From contig NZ_PYWM01000009.1 of NCBI RefSeq assembly GCF_003049665.1, positions 62,001 to 126,000 on the forward strand: a stretch of 64,000 nucleotides of DNA, read 5' to 3'. This DNA comes from Lysinibacillus mangiferihumi (GTDB taxonomy: Bacteria > Bacillota > Bacilli > Bacillales_A > Planococcaceae). Shown one piece after another: positions 8,889 to 17,612 of the stretch. The position numbers and the translations under genes were made by a program. Below the pieces are notes generated by a model. The model saw only the letters and a list, made by a program, of their open reading frames with translations, was not told the DNA's origin and did no database searches. The stretch's first letter is position 1. The number at the start of each line of letters is the position of its first letter.

Positions 8889-9136
8889 GTGGATAGTTTA
8901 GTCAAATTAGTTGGTAGCAACATCAAAGAACTACAGAAATTAAAAAACTCACTCAAGAAGAATTAGCTGAAAAATGCGGACTGCAAACTTCGTATTTGGC
9001 TGGGGTTGAAAGAGGAGATAGGAATATTATTCAGACCTTAGAAAAGATTACTGAAGGATTAAAAGAAACACCAAGTAATATCTTTAAGTTTGATACTCTA
9101 AATTTTGATAATAAGTATTTTGAAAAAAAGAGTTGA
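8889..9136 (+). pseudogene. Frameshifted XRE-family helix-turn-helix regulator
   Basis: Frame one starts at a GTG (8889) and reads DSLVKLVGSNIKELQKLKN. The -1 frame then gives LTQEELAEKCGLQTSYLAG, VERGDRNII and QTLEKITEGLK, ending at a TGA (9134-9136). Joined, this is a complete small Cro/C1-type regulator of about 80 aa. The junction is an exact A-AAA-AAC heptamer in the zero frame (8942-8948), a canonical -1 slippery site. A simple one-base indel in the A-run is the more ordinary explanation. The start has no good ribosome site, which supports decay. Confidence 0.6.
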
Positions 9137-9314
9137 TTATGATCTTACAGAATCTTTTAGAAGACAGAAGTGAAGCCCAAGTTCGCTTAGTGTATCCACC
9201 CAATCTTTTTGTCATTCTATACAAAAAATCTCTATGTGAAGTAAAAACAATTAAAGTATAGCTTTTTTAATCAATTTTTTATTAAACTAACAAAAATACT
9301 TGCAACATCTATTC

Positions 9315-9332
9315 TAGTACTATATAGTACTA
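9315..9332. promoter_or_regulatory. TetR operator 1 overlapping the tetR promoter
   Basis: A perfect 18-bp palindrome made of two TAGTACTA octamers separated by TA. A TTGCAA -35-like box at 9300-9305 and a TATAGT -10-like box at 9323-9328 (17-bp spacing) put the palindrome over the -10, fitting autorepression. The same double octamer recurs before the next gene. Confidence 0.8.
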
Positions 9333-9353
9333 ATTATGACAAAAGGAAAATTA

Positions 9354-9920
9354 ATGAATCAAAAACGTGTGATTGAAGTAGCTGCAACATTATTTTTAGA
9401 AAAAGGGTTTGCTTATACAAGCATGGATGAATTAGTTCGTGTAAGCAAAGTTTCAAAGTCTAATGTGTATTATCACTTTTCTAATAAGGAAGAATTGTTG
9501 GATGGGGTCGTCGATTATTGGATTGAAATGTATCAAGCTGCAATTGATGACTTACTATCTCAAAACCAATTATTAGTTGAAGATCGTATCCAACTGTTTT
9601 TAAAGCAATTATCACAAGGAGTACAGACGAGAGAATATAAGGGGGGCTGTCCATTTATTACGCTTTATATTCAAAGCCCTACAAATGCCTCAAAAGTAAA
9701 AGAAAAAATAGGTCTTTTTTTCGTAGGATTACAAACGAAAGTTTCTCTATTACTTAAACAAGGGGTAGAGAATGGTGAATTTAAAAAGACAATTAATATT
9801 GACGAGGTTGCATCTCTTTTTATTACAAATCTTGAAGGAGCGCTATTTATTTCAGAAACACTGAAGGATGCAACTGTAATCATGAAAACAGCAGATCATT
9901 TGTTTAACTTGCTTCGATAA
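9354..9920 (+). CDS. TetR family transcriptional regulator
   Basis: A 188-aa repressor. The N-terminal helix-turn-helix spans residues about 1-50 (VIEVAATLFLEKGF, then VSKSNVYYHFSNKEELL) and the rest is an all-helical ligand domain. An ATG at 9336 lies directly against the operator and has no ribosome site, whereas AAAGGAA precedes the ATG at 9354, so I chose the latter. The matching palindromes upstream of this gene and of the downstream fusion gene argue that it represses both. The ligand is unknown, but a lipophilic acid or ester substrate of the adjacent enzyme is plausible. Confidence 0.9.
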   Translation: MNQKRVIEVAATLFLEKGFAYTSMDELVRVSKVSKSNVYYHFSNKEELLDGVVDYWIEMYQAAIDDLLSQNQLLVEDRIQLFLKQLSQGVQTREYKGGCPFITLYIQSPTNASKVKEKIGLFFVGLQTKVSLLLKQGVENGEFKKTINIDEVASLFITNLEGALFISETLKDATVIMKTADHLFNLLR

Positions 9921-9945
9921 AAGAAGCATTTTTTTTACACTAAAT

Positions 9946-9963
9946 TAGTACTAAATAGTACTA
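9946..9963. promoter_or_regulatory. TetR operator 2 before the reductase-hydrolase gene
   Basis: Two TAGTACTA octamers separated by AA. It is identical to operator 1 except for the central dinucleotide and lies 14 bases before the ATG of the fusion gene, next to its GGAGG site. Bound TetR would block transcription of the enzyme gene separately from tetR. Confidence 0.8.
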
Positions 9964-9977
9964 AAAGGAGGATTTAT

Positions 9978-11834
9978 ATGAGAACAGTATTTTTAACTGG
10001 CGGAACAGGTTTTATTGGAAAGGAATTAGTGAAGGAATTAGCCAAAGAGCAGGTTACAATTCTTCTATTAGTGAGATCGAAAAGCAAAGCAACACGCATT
10101 TATCAAGAAAGAGGCATCTTAAATGAGGCAGTTATGCACTTTATTGAAGGTGATTTGACGAAAATAGACTTAGGTCTAAGTGCTGAAGATAAGGAGTGGG
10201 TATTGAAAACGGATGTGATTATTCATGCAGGAGGCCCAATGGATATTCAAGCGTCAAGCAAAGAGGCAGCTTCCGTATTTTTGAATGGTGCCAAACATAT
10301 TAGTGAATTCGCTAAAAAGATCCATCAACTGAAGGGATTGCAACAATTTATTCATGTTGTAGGCTATATGAGTCCCTTTGATGATAAAAATGGCAAAATT
10401 GCGATAGATGTGTTTAAAGAAGGAAACAATTTTTTGAAAATAAAAAATCCATATGAGAAAACAAAGTTTTTAGCAGATCTTTATATCCGTCAGCAGGCAT
10501 CAACAATAGGTTATCCGCTTTCAGTAATTAATCCACCAACTGTAGTTGGTAGTAGTAAAACAGGGAGTACGGAGCAAACAGGAGGCTTAGGCTTGCTTGT
10601 GATGAGTATGCGAAAAGGGCTCATGCCAGTGATTCCAGGAGGCAAGAAATATAGATTACCACTTATTGCAAACGATGAACTAGCAAAGTTTATTGTGCAG
10701 GTTTTCAGATTGGAGCAACCAACTATACAAACATATACACTTGTTGAAGATAAACAACATGATCAAAATATTTCACAATTATTAGACGCTATGTCAGAAA
10801 GTATGAATATGACTGCACCTAAAATCTCTGCCCCATTGCCATTTATGAAAGCACTTATGAATAGTGGCGTAAGCAAAATAACCCAAATTCCTGCTGATGG
10901 GCTAAACTTTATTACAAATCGAACATTTTCAAATGGTTCAGTGAAAAAGATTATGGGAAAAGATTGGTTTCAGGAGACAAATGTAATGAAATTTTTCCCA
11001 GCCGTAATAGCTGATCTGGATTATCGCATGATGTATCAAAATGGCCAGCACAGTCATTTATTTATACGAACATTATGTAATAATACTACCATTTACCAAT
11101 CACAAGGAGAGGGTAAACCGTTTATTTTATTACATGGTTTATTAAGTGATGGAGAGGATTTATTTCCTTTAGGAAAAGAGCTTCATGAAAAAACGGGTCG
11201 ACCTGTATGGATCATGGACCTTCCAGGTTTGGGACGCTCTCCTTTTAAACGAGAGAAAAATCTTTTAAATATCTATTTGAATGTATTGAAACAGTTATTG
11301 GAGAAAGCTACTACTGGTGCCCATCTAATTGGCCATTCATTTGGTGCGTATATTCTTTTGGAAGCATTAGTACAAAAATACATAGATAAGAAGTATACAA
11401 TTACTTTACTTCAGCCACCTGTTGCTAAAAAAAAGGCTAAATCGATAAATGTTCCTCAATTTATGAACAAATGGACATTGAAATTGGCAACTACTAATTT
11501 GATAGAGCGTTATTTATTAAGTAATGGTTTATTTGAAAGTACGGAGAGCATCCCTGAACATTACATTGAAAAAATAAGTAACAGTTTTACTTCTCCTAGA
11601 ATTTTAAATACTACCGTTCAGCTTAACAGTTTACTAATGAAAAACGTTCAAGGTGATTTCAATGAAGTAACAAAATATAATCTTCACATTATTTGGGGGG
11701 ATTATGACAGAGGCTATTCTGCTCCTTCGCATCTTGGTAAGGTTGATTTTGTTCCATATGGACATCATTTTCCTCTTAACCATCCGAGTGAAACGGCTAA
11801 TTTGGTAATAAAAAATAGTAGTACTAGCAGATGA
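9978..11834 (+). CDS. Fusion of thioester-reductase-like SDR and alpha/beta hydrolase
   Basis: A 618-aa two-domain enzyme. Residues 1-250 are an extended-SDR Rossmann domain with the nucleotide motif GGTGFIG (8-14) and the catalytic Y159-E-K-T-K163, of the male-sterility/thioester-reductase type. Residues about 365-612 are an alpha/beta hydrolase with GHSFGAY (nucleophile Ser454), an Asp near 575-577 (WGDYD) and His near 596-602. One chain could therefore reduce an acyl substrate or oxidise an alcohol and cleave an ester or thioester. There is no signal peptide, so it is cytosolic. AAGGAGG precedes the ATG. A TetR operator sits in its leader. The substrate is unknown. Confidence 0.85.
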   Translation: MRTVFLTGGTGFIGKELVKELAKEQVTILLLVRSKSKATRIYQERGILNEAVMHFIEGDLTKIDLGLSAEDKEWVLKTDVIIHAGGPMDIQASSKEAASVFLNGAKHISEFAKKIHQLKGLQQFIHVVGYMSPFDDKNGKIAIDVFKEGNNFLKIKNPYEKTKFLADLYIRQQASTIGYPLSVINPPTVVGSSKTGSTEQTGGLGLLVMSMRKGLMPVIPGGKKYRLPLIANDELAKFIVQVFRLEQPTIQTYTLVEDKQHDQNISQLLDAMSESMNMTAPKISAPLPFMKALMNSGVSKITQIPADGLNFITNRTFSNGSVKKIMGKDWFQETNVMKFFPAVIADLDYRMMYQNGQHSHLFIRTLCNNTTIYQSQGEGKPFILLHGLLSDGEDLFPLGKELHEKTGRPVWIMDLPGLGRSPFKREKNLLNIYLNVLKQLLEKATTGAHLIGHSFGAYILLEALVQKYIDKKYTITLLQPPVAKKKAKSINVPQFMNKWTLKLATTNLIERYLLSNGLFESTESIPEHYIEKISNSFTSPRILNTTVQLNSLLMKNVQGDFNEVTKYNLHIIWGDYDRGYSAPSHLGKVDFVPYGHHFPLNHPSETANLVIKNSSTSR

Positions 11835-12120
11835 GAGTGTATATCCGTATCCTAAGATAGTAAAATGCGAATTGAACAAAGTATTGCTCTTTATGCATGG
11901 CATGTAATTACCCTTATCTTGACAAAGGATAAAGACTTTTATTATGCGCTGGGAGAGTAATCGAGATGGGTAACGGTACGCGTTTCTGAATCTCGATACG
12001 TCTCATAGCTCTAATATTATTTTGAAAATTAGTAAATTACATCAGTTGAAGTATTAAGAAAAGATAAAGAAAGTTCAATAAAATGAGGTGCATAGACAGC
12101 TCCTTTTTCTTTATTGAGCT

Positions 12121-12178
12121 AAACTAGCTAATAGAAGGTTAATCGTTATTCAATTAAAGGGCGCGATTATGGAACAAG
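12121..12178. repeat. Dispersed intergenic repeat copy A
   Basis: A 58-base segment that aligns without gaps to 13105-13162, with about 48 identical bases by eye. Both begin AAACTAGCTAATAGAAG and end in a TGGAA(C/T)AAG core. A T-rich CTTTATTGAGC module precedes this copy and resembles one at 806-830. The gap 11835-12309 contains nothing else I can name. Confidence 0.7.
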
Positions 12179-12309
12179 GAAAAGCGTCTTTTTTACGAAA
12201 AAAAGGTTGAGTCGAACGTCTTCTTTTGAAATAATTGGTACTAATCAATATGTTAATTAAAGGATTAAGATTCGTTAGAAAAGAATTTTTAAAATATAGG
12301 GGGGCGCCC

Positions 12310-13086
12310 ATGGATAAAAATGAACTAATCACACTATTCCACAAAGAGCTTCGACAAGAGGCTCAAGTAAAAGGTTACATAAGAGAGGAAACAGAACATG
12401 TCGTGCGTCACGTTTCACAGTTTGGTGAAAAAGGGTTCATTGTCTCATCTAATGTAAACGAAAGTGATGTAAGAGAAATTATTAAGAACGAGTTAAACTA
12501 TTTTAGTAACCTTGAGCAGGATTTTGAGTGGAAGGTGTATAACTACGACAAGCCTGCTAGTTTGAAAGATATTCTTGAACAAGAAGGATTCACAATAGAT
12601 GACCGTGAAGCACTAATGGTCATGAAGTTAGATGAACAGCACCCCTTGCTTAATTATGACCGACACTTCAATTTAAAAGAAATAACAGATGAACAAGGCA
12701 TTCAAGACATTATTGTGCTAGAAGATGCCATCTGGAATGTACCGCATGCTGAGCTGGGAGAAAGACTTTGGAGAGATAAACAGAATAATCCTGAATCCCT
12801 ATACCTTTATGGAATTTATGAAGATGGGCAGCTTGTAAGTGCAGCTTGGATGTATTTAGAAGAAAACTCCTCCTTCGCCAGCTTATGGGGAGGTTCAACA
12901 CTACCGTTGTTCCGAGGAAAAGGTTATTATACAGCACTTTTAGCTACTCGTGCAAAAAAGGCATATGAAAATGGGCATCCTTTCCTTACTGTTGACGCCA
13001 GTTCAATGAGTAGGCCTATCCTAGAAAAGAGTGGTTTTCTATGTCTTGCATACTCGTATGGCTGCCAGTCACCTTCTACCAAGTAG
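12310..13086 (+). CDS. GNAT family N-acetyltransferase
   Basis: A 258-aa protein with a divergent N-terminal half and a GNAT domain in the C-terminal half. The acetyl-CoA loop is FRGKGYYTALL (R-x-K-G-Y type) and the final motif is SRPILEKSGF. The ATG at 12310 directly follows a strong AGGGGGGC site, so the extension to 12235 is rejected. It lies between two copies of the intergenic repeat and appears monocistronic. The substrate is unknown; an antibiotic or small amine is possible. Confidence 0.85.
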   Translation: MDKNELITLFHKELRQEAQVKGYIREETEHVVRHVSQFGEKGFIVSSNVNESDVREIIKNELNYFSNLEQDFEWKVYNYDKPASLKDILEQEGFTIDDREALMVMKLDEQHPLLNYDRHFNLKEITDEQGIQDIIVLEDAIWNVPHAELGERLWRDKQNNPESLYLYGIYEDGQLVSAAWMYLEENSSFASLWGGSTLPLFRGKGYYTALLATRAKKAYENGHPFLTVDASSMSRPILEKSGFLCLAYSYGCQSPSTK

Positions 13087-13104
13087 TAGAGCCTCTTACT
13101 TAAA

Positions 13105-13162
13105 AAACTAGCTAATAGAAGCTCATGTGTTATTCCGTTAAAGGGTGCGATTGTGGAATAAG
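13105..13162. repeat. Dispersed intergenic repeat copy B
   Basis: The 58-base partner of copy A (12121-12178), with the same end sequences and equal length. The two copies flank the acetyltransferase gene in direct orientation. Related short cores occur at 6785 and near 13466-13485. Confidence 0.7.
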
Positions 13163-13232
13163 CGTTTCTTTTCTTATTCAACTAACGGGTAGTTATATAA
13201 TGACTTCACCTTATGAAATTGGAGGTTTTATA

Positions 13233-13466
13233 ATGAGACATAACATTAAAGGGGTCTGTAAAATTTATCACGAAGACGAGGGTTGGGGATGGATTTCAAT
13301 TGAAGGTGAGGATGACGTATGGGTACACTTTAGTAGTATTAAAATGGATGGTTTTAAATCACTTACTAAAGGTGACATAGTATCGTTTGACCTTGAAGAA
13401 AATCCACATTTAAAAGAACAATCACGTCGAGCTGTAAATGTTAAGAAACCCGTAAAATTCAACTAA
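13233..13466 (+). CDS. Cold-shock-domain-like small protein
   Basis: A 77-aa OB-fold protein. GWGWIS (near residues 17-22) and VWVHFSS (near 30-36) correspond to the two RNA-binding strands of cold shock proteins, usually KGFGFI and VFVHFS. It ends with VSFDLEENPH and RRAVNV, as CspA-type proteins do. The aromatic-to-Trp changes make it divergent. It probably binds single-stranded RNA or DNA as a chaperone. GGAGG at 13221-13225 sets the ATG at 13233. Confidence 0.8.
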   Translation: MRHNIKGVCKIYHEDEGWGWISIEGEDDVWVHFSSIKMDGFKSLTKGDIVSFDLEENPHLKEQSRRAVNVKKPVKFN

Positions 13467-13810
13467 CGGGGTGCGTTAGTTGAATATTCGCTTTCCGAAA
13501 TAATCAATCTTTTTATGGTCCACTTTATCACACAAACTTAACAATTGACCAAATGATTGGAAATGGAAATCACCAGTGAAGAGAGAATAATTGGGCATTT
13601 GTGGTATTATATAGTAAGCGAAGAAACAGAATAAAATTTTCCAACGAGCTTCGCAAACAATTGAAATCACAATAGGGGGTTCTGCCGACAAAATTTAGAA
13701 GGATAAATCAGTTCCTACTTTTATAGAATAGGCTGAAATGGTATTTACTTAGGTTATAGTAACAGCTAGGTTTGAATAGCTGAAAATTAAAAGGAGAGAT
13801 TTCAATATTT
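13467..13810. other. Intergenic region without a recognised gene
   Basis: A 344-base AT-rich region before the GH10-like gene. It begins with another GGGGTGCGTTAGTTGAA repeat core at about 13467-13485. No frame with a ribosome site and plausible composition was found. The promoter of the downstream gene should lie here, but no clear box pair stands out. Confidence 0.4.
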
Positions 13811-15373
13811 ATGTTTAAAAAATTTTTTGGAAAGTGCTTAGTAACTTTTTTTGTTTTACTTTTACTTATCCCTGTTTTTACAAATCAAAAGGCTACAGCT
13901 AATTCACTACCTCAAAATGAAATGCGTGCAGCGTGGATTGCAACAGTTTCTAATATTGATATGAAGGCAGGTATGAGTAAAACCCAATATACTCAATGGG
14001 TTCAAAGTACCTTAGACAAATTAAAAGCTAATAACTTTAATACAGTTATTTTTCAAGTTAAGCCATTAAATGATGCACTGTACCCATCTAAGCTTGCTCC
14101 ATGGTCATCGTATATAACAGGCAAGACACAAGGGACCAATCCGGGTTTTGATCCATTGCAAATAATGCTGGACGAAGCACATAAGCGAGGATTAGAACTT
14201 CATGCTTGGGTAAACCCATATAGGGTCACGATGCCATCGCAAACTTTGTCTAATCTTGCTGCCGATAATGTAGCCCGTAAAAATTCTAATTGGGTAGTGA
14301 AATACGGTAAACAATACTATTTAGATCCTGGTTTGCCAGAAGTTCAAAATTACTTATTATCAACCATAGAAGAATTAGTAAGCAACTATGATATCGACGC
14401 TGTACATATGGATGATTACTTCTATCCTTATAAAATAAAAGGAGAGACTTTTCAAGATCAACAAACTTTTAAAAAGTATGGCGGCTCATTCAATAATATT
14501 GAAGACTGGCGCAGAAATAATGTTAATCAATTAGTCAAAAAGGTTTATGCAAGCATTAAGGCAATTAAACCACATGTTCAATACGGAATATCTCCGTTTG
14601 GAATTTGGCGAAACAAAAAGCAAGATTCTACTGGTAGTAACACGAATGGAATGAGTAACTACGATGATCTTTATGCTGATACAAGACAGTGGATTAAAGA
14701 TGGAAGTATCGATTATATCGCGCCTCAAATCTATTGGTCTAGAAATCATAAAGCAGCAAATTACTCTGTTTTATTAGATTGGTGGGGAAGAGAAGTTCAA
14801 ACGTACGCAAAAGTCCATCCTGTTAATCTATATATTGGCATGGCCAATCATAAAGTTGGAAATGATTCTGATGCTACATGGAAAAATAAGACGGAGCTTA
14901 TCAGCCAAGTAATCGCCAACAGAGAAAATAATAATGTTCAAGGACAAATGCATTTTTCTCTAAGAAGTATTAACAATAACGCTCTTGGACATGCTTCTTA
15001 TCTAAATCAGCAACTATACAATTATAAAGCTTTAACACCTTCGATTTATTGGAAAGACTCTGCAATACCTTTATGCCCAACTGATGTTAAATTGAGTAAA
15101 GAGTCTATCGGCATGAAGCTTACAATTTCAGATGAAAATAGTACTCAACCAAGGAAATATGTAATATATCGATTTGATGGAACAAAAGAAGGATCATATG
15201 AAGACGTTAAAAATATAGTGGACGTGGTTTATAACACACAAGGTACTACGATTTATGTAGATACGAAGGCAAATAAGAATAAAGTATACACATATGGTAT
15301 AAAGTCTATATCTGCTACAGGTGTGGAAAGTAAAACTGCTTTTGTTCTAAAAGACGGAATTCCTTACCAGTAG
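13811..15373 (+). CDS. Secreted GH10-like (DUF187/GHL10) glycoside hydrolase
   Basis: A 520-aa exported protein. Residues 1-31 are a signal peptide (basic start, hydrophobic LVTFFVLLLLIPV, cleavage near ATA-N). Residues about 35-400 match the glycosyl-hydrolase-like 10 (YngK-type) barrel: MRAAWIATVSNID, ELHAWVNPYR, DAVHMDDYFYPY and APQIYWS. Residues about 410-515 form a fibronectin-like tail. It likely acts on cell-wall or extracellular glycans. AAGGAG is unusually far (about 14 bases) from the ATG. Just past the stop, the -1 frame encodes a proline-rich linker, so the protein may have lost a C-terminal domain by frameshift. Confidence 0.88.
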   Translation: MFKKFFGKCLVTFFVLLLLIPVFTNQKATANSLPQNEMRAAWIATVSNIDMKAGMSKTQYTQWVQSTLDKLKANNFNTVIFQVKPLNDALYPSKLAPWSSYITGKTQGTNPGFDPLQIMLDEAHKRGLELHAWVNPYRVTMPSQTLSNLAADNVARKNSNWVVKYGKQYYLDPGLPEVQNYLLSTIEELVSNYDIDAVHMDDYFYPYKIKGETFQDQQTFKKYGGSFNNIEDWRRNNVNQLVKKVYASIKAIKPHVQYGISPFGIWRNKKQDSTGSNTNGMSNYDDLYADTRQWIKDGSIDYIAPQIYWSRNHKAANYSVLLDWWGREVQTYAKVHPVNLYIGMANHKVGNDSDATWKNKTELISQVIANRENNNVQGQMHFSLRSINNNALGHASYLNQQLYNYKALTPSIYWKDSAIPLCPTDVKLSKESIGMKLTISDENSTQPRKYVIYRFDGTKEGSYEDVKNIVDVVYNTQGTTIYVDTKANKNKVYTYGIKSISATGVESKTAFVLKDGIPYQ

Positions 15374-15431
15374 CAATAGAGCCAACACCTGATCCTAAAC
15401 ACAAAAATCCATCAAACCCAATAACACCAAA

Positions 15432-15464
15432 GTCCCAGGAAAAACTTAAAAGTATTCCTGGGAC
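15432..15464 (+). terminator. Hairpin after the GH10-like gene
   Basis: GTCCCAGGAA and TTCCTGGGAC form a 10-bp stem around a 13-base loop, followed by GTTTATT. It lies 60 bases after the stop of the GH10-like gene and is read on its strand. Confidence 0.5.
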
Positions 15465-15508
15465 GTTTATTAAAAAGGTGATAAGAACATATCAAACTGA
15501 AAAGTTTA

Positions 15509-15551
15509 ATGGAAACAACCTCGTAACTATAGCTTACGAGGTTGTTTCCAT
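15509..15551. terminator. 18-bp perfect hairpin, probable bidirectional terminator
   Basis: Bases 15509-15526 are the exact inverse of 15534-15551, with a seven-base loop. The stem is GC-rich in its centre (AACCTCGT / ACGAGGTT). No long T-tract follows. It separates the GH10-like gene from the ars operon. The stretch 15552-15689 has no recognised gene. Confidence 0.55.
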
Positions 15552-15689
15552 TAGTTAAACGCAAAGGAACATTTAGTTGTCCTTATTGTAAAGCAGCTTT
15601 ATATTCGGCCTGGAGATATAAATGGTACTTATTTTCTCATCAGTAAAATTTCCAAATTGGGCAAATATCTGTTGCATTTTAAAACATTA

Positions 15690-15723
15690 AATCATAATAT
15701 AAGAATATAGCTATATTATGATT
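15690..15723. repeat. Inverted repeat in the ars leader
   Basis: AATCATAATATA at 15690-15701 and its inverse at 15712-15723 flank ten bases. A second short stem (TCACCT / AGGTGA, 15727-15748) followed by a T-rich run comes next. They lie between the preceding terminator and the ArsR operator. They could be a second regulator site or an upstream terminator. Confidence 0.45.
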
Positions 15724-15765
15724 AATTCACCTATCTTTAAAGAGGTGATTTTATTTAAAAAAATA

Positions 15766-15785
15766 TATAAGTAAATGATTATATA
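15766..15785. promoter_or_regulatory. ArsR operator before arsR
   Basis: TATAAGTAAATGATTATATA, an imperfect palindrome ending 16 bases before the arsR ATG. Its left half and spacing match the perfect ATAAGTA-AA-TACTTAT site at 20169-20184, also within the ars island. ArsR proteins bind such AT-rich dyads, so derepression by arsenite is expected here. Confidence 0.7.
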
Positions 15786-15801
15786 TAAGGAGTGTAGATA
15801 A

Positions 15802-16128
15802 ATGGAAAACACACTAATTGAAAAACAATTAAAGGCAGCAGCTGACTTGAATCGAATCAAATTACTTGCATGTATGAAAAATGGGGAGGTATGTGTATGT
15901 GATTTTGTAGATGTACTAGGCATATCACAACCAGCAGTTAGTCAGCATCTACGAAAATTAAAGGAGGCAGGCATTATTACTGAACGAAAAGTAGGGACTT
16001 GGAAGCATTATCGTTTAGTAGAGGATCAAACGCCACTGATGAAGGGCATTTTAGAACAAATTCAGCCTTTAAACGGGTGCAACTGTGGTACAAATTGTTG
16101 CCATGTAGGGGGAAATGATAATGAGTAA
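15802..16128 (+). CDS. arsR: ArsR family arsenical-responsive repressor
   Basis: A 108-aa winged-helix repressor. The metal site is in the recognition region: EVCVCDF with Cys31 and Cys33, the classical ELCVCDL position. [17 protein letters not shown] is the DNA-reading helix. The C-terminus is unusually cysteine-rich (Cys93, 95, 99 and 100), perhaps a second As(III) site. AAGGAG lies upstream. Its 3' end overlaps acr3 by eight bases. It should repress the ars operon until arsenite or antimonite binds. Confidence 0.95.
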   Translation: MENTLIEKQLKAAADLNRIKLLACMKNGEVCVCDFVDVLGISQPAVSQHLRKLKEAGIITERKVGTWKHYRLVEDQTPLMKGILEQIQPLNGCNCGTNCCHVGGNDNE

Positions 16129-17179
16129 TGAGTCTTTAACCAAACAGCTTTCTTTTCTAGATCGTTACCTTACCATTTGGATATTTGTTGCAATGGGGAT
16201 AGGGGTTTTATTAAGTCTGACAATGCCCAATATTGGTGAAGCATTAGAGTCCATGTCTATTGGCACAACATCGATACCGATTGCTATTGGGTTAATTGTC
16301 ATGATGTATCCACCTTTAGCAAAAGTGAAATATGAGGAAATGTGGCGCGTGTTTAAGGATTGGAAAGTGCTTTTACTATCACTTTTTCAAAACTGGTTAC
16401 TTGGACCATTCTTAATGTTCTTTTTAGCCATCATCTTCTTGCGTGATTATCCTGAGTACATGGCTGGTCTCATTATGATTGGCTTAGCTCGTTGTATTGC
16501 CATGGTCATCGTGTGGAATGATCTAGCACGTGGGGACCGTGAATATGTAGCTGGCTTAGTTGCCTTTAACTCTATCTTTCAAATCGTGACATATTCAATC
16601 TTTGCTTACTTTTTCTTAAATGTATTACCTGGTTGGTTTGGTTTAGAGAATTTCAATGTATCCATTTCTATGTGGGAAATTACAAAGAGTGTTCTTATTT
16701 ATTTAGGAATACCTTTTGCTGCAGGATTTCTGACTCGATGGATTGGTATTAAAACAAAAGGAAAACAGTGGTATGAAGAAAAGTTCTTGCCGAAGATTTC
16801 ACCACTGACTCTAATTGCACTGCTGTTCACAATTGTGATGATGTTTGCTTTAAAAGGTGAGCAACTAGTGGAACTCCCACTCGATGTCGTACGAATTGCA
16901 ATTCCATTATTTATTTACTTTGTTGTGATGTTTGCTGTTTCATTCTTCTCTTCACGTAAAGCTGGCGCGTCTTATCCTGTCACAGCAGCTCTTTCTTTTA
17001 CAGCTGCAAGTAACAATTTTGAGTTAGCGATTGCGGTAGCAGTTGGCGTATTTGGCCTTCATAGTGGCGTGGCATTCGCCGCTGTTATCGGTCCACTTGT
17101 AGAAGTACCCGTACTCATAGGACTTGTATGGGTTGCCTTACGTTGGCAGAAAAAATACTTTAAAACCATTAAATTATAA
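16121..17179 (+). CDS. acr3: Acr3-type arsenite efflux permease
   Basis: A 352-aa membrane protein with about ten transmembrane helices. It exports arsenite (As(OH)3/AsO2-) from the cytosol, usually driven by the proton motive force. The conserved GLARCIAMV motif carries Cys125, the cysteine essential in characterised Acr3 proteins, and NNFELAIA in the later half is also diagnostic. The ATG at 16121 follows AGGGGGAA. It overlaps arsR, which couples their translation. ArsA is encoded downstream and may add ATP drive, although that partnership is best known for ArsB. Confidence 0.95.
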   Translation: MSNESLTKQLSFLDRYLTIWIFVAMGIGVLLSLTMPNIGEALESMSIGTTSIPIAIGLIVMMYPPLAKVKYEEMWRVFKDWKVLLLSLFQNWLLGPFLMFFLAIIFLRDYPEYMAGLIMIGLARCIAMVIVWNDLARGDREYVAGLVAFNSIFQIVTYSIFAYFFLNVLPGWFGLENFNVSISMWEITKSVLIYLGIPFAAGFLTRWIGIKTKGKQWYEEKFLPKISPLTLIALLFTIVMMFALKGEQLVELPLDVVRIAIPLFIYFVVMFAVSFFSSRKAGASYPVTAALSFTAASNNFELAIAVAVGVFGLHSGVAFAAVIGPLVEVPVLIGLVWVALRWQKKYFKTIKL

Positions 17180-17191
17180 GGAGCAATAAAT

Positions 17192-17611
17192 ATGAAAAAT
17201 ACACTTTATTTCTTATGTACAGGGAACTCATGCCGTAGTCAAATGGCTGAAGGATGGGCTAGAAAATTATTGCCTACTAACTGGATTGTAAAAAGTGCTG
17301 GGATTGAGGCACATGGCGTAAATCAAAATGCTATTAAAGCGATGGCGGAGGTAGGGGTTGATATTTCAAATCATACATCAGATTTAATTGATTTAGATAC
17401 ATTAAACAATGCAACATTAGTCGTTACATTATGCGGAGATGCCGCTGATAAATGTCCGATGACGCCAACTCATGTTCGTCGTGAGCATTGGGGATTTGAA
17501 GATCCAGCGAAAGCGTCCGGTTCAGAAGAAGAAAAGTGGGCAGTTTTCCAAAACGTTCGTGATGCTATAGGAAAACGTATTGAAAAATTTGTAGCCGAGG
17601 AGCTGAAGTAA
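17192..17611 (+). CDS. arsC: Thioredoxin-coupled arsenate reductase
   Basis: A 139-aa reductase of the low-molecular-weight phosphatase fold, of the Staphylococcus/Bacillus type. C9-T-G-N-S-C14-R-S is the active-site loop, and Cys81 and Cys88 complete the disulfide relay (B. subtilis Cys10, 15, 82 and 89). EDPA near residue 103 supplies the general acid. It reduces arsenate to arsenite using thioredoxin, so that Acr3 can export the product. It lies 12 bases after acr3 and one base before arsD. Confidence 0.96.
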   Translation: MKNTLYFLCTGNSCRSQMAEGWARKLLPTNWIVKSAGIEAHGVNQNAIKAMAEVGVDISNHTSDLIDLDTLNNATLVVTLCGDAADKCPMTPTHVRREHWGFEDPAKASGSEEEKWAVFQNVRDAIGKRIEKFVAEELK

Positions 17612-17612
17612 A

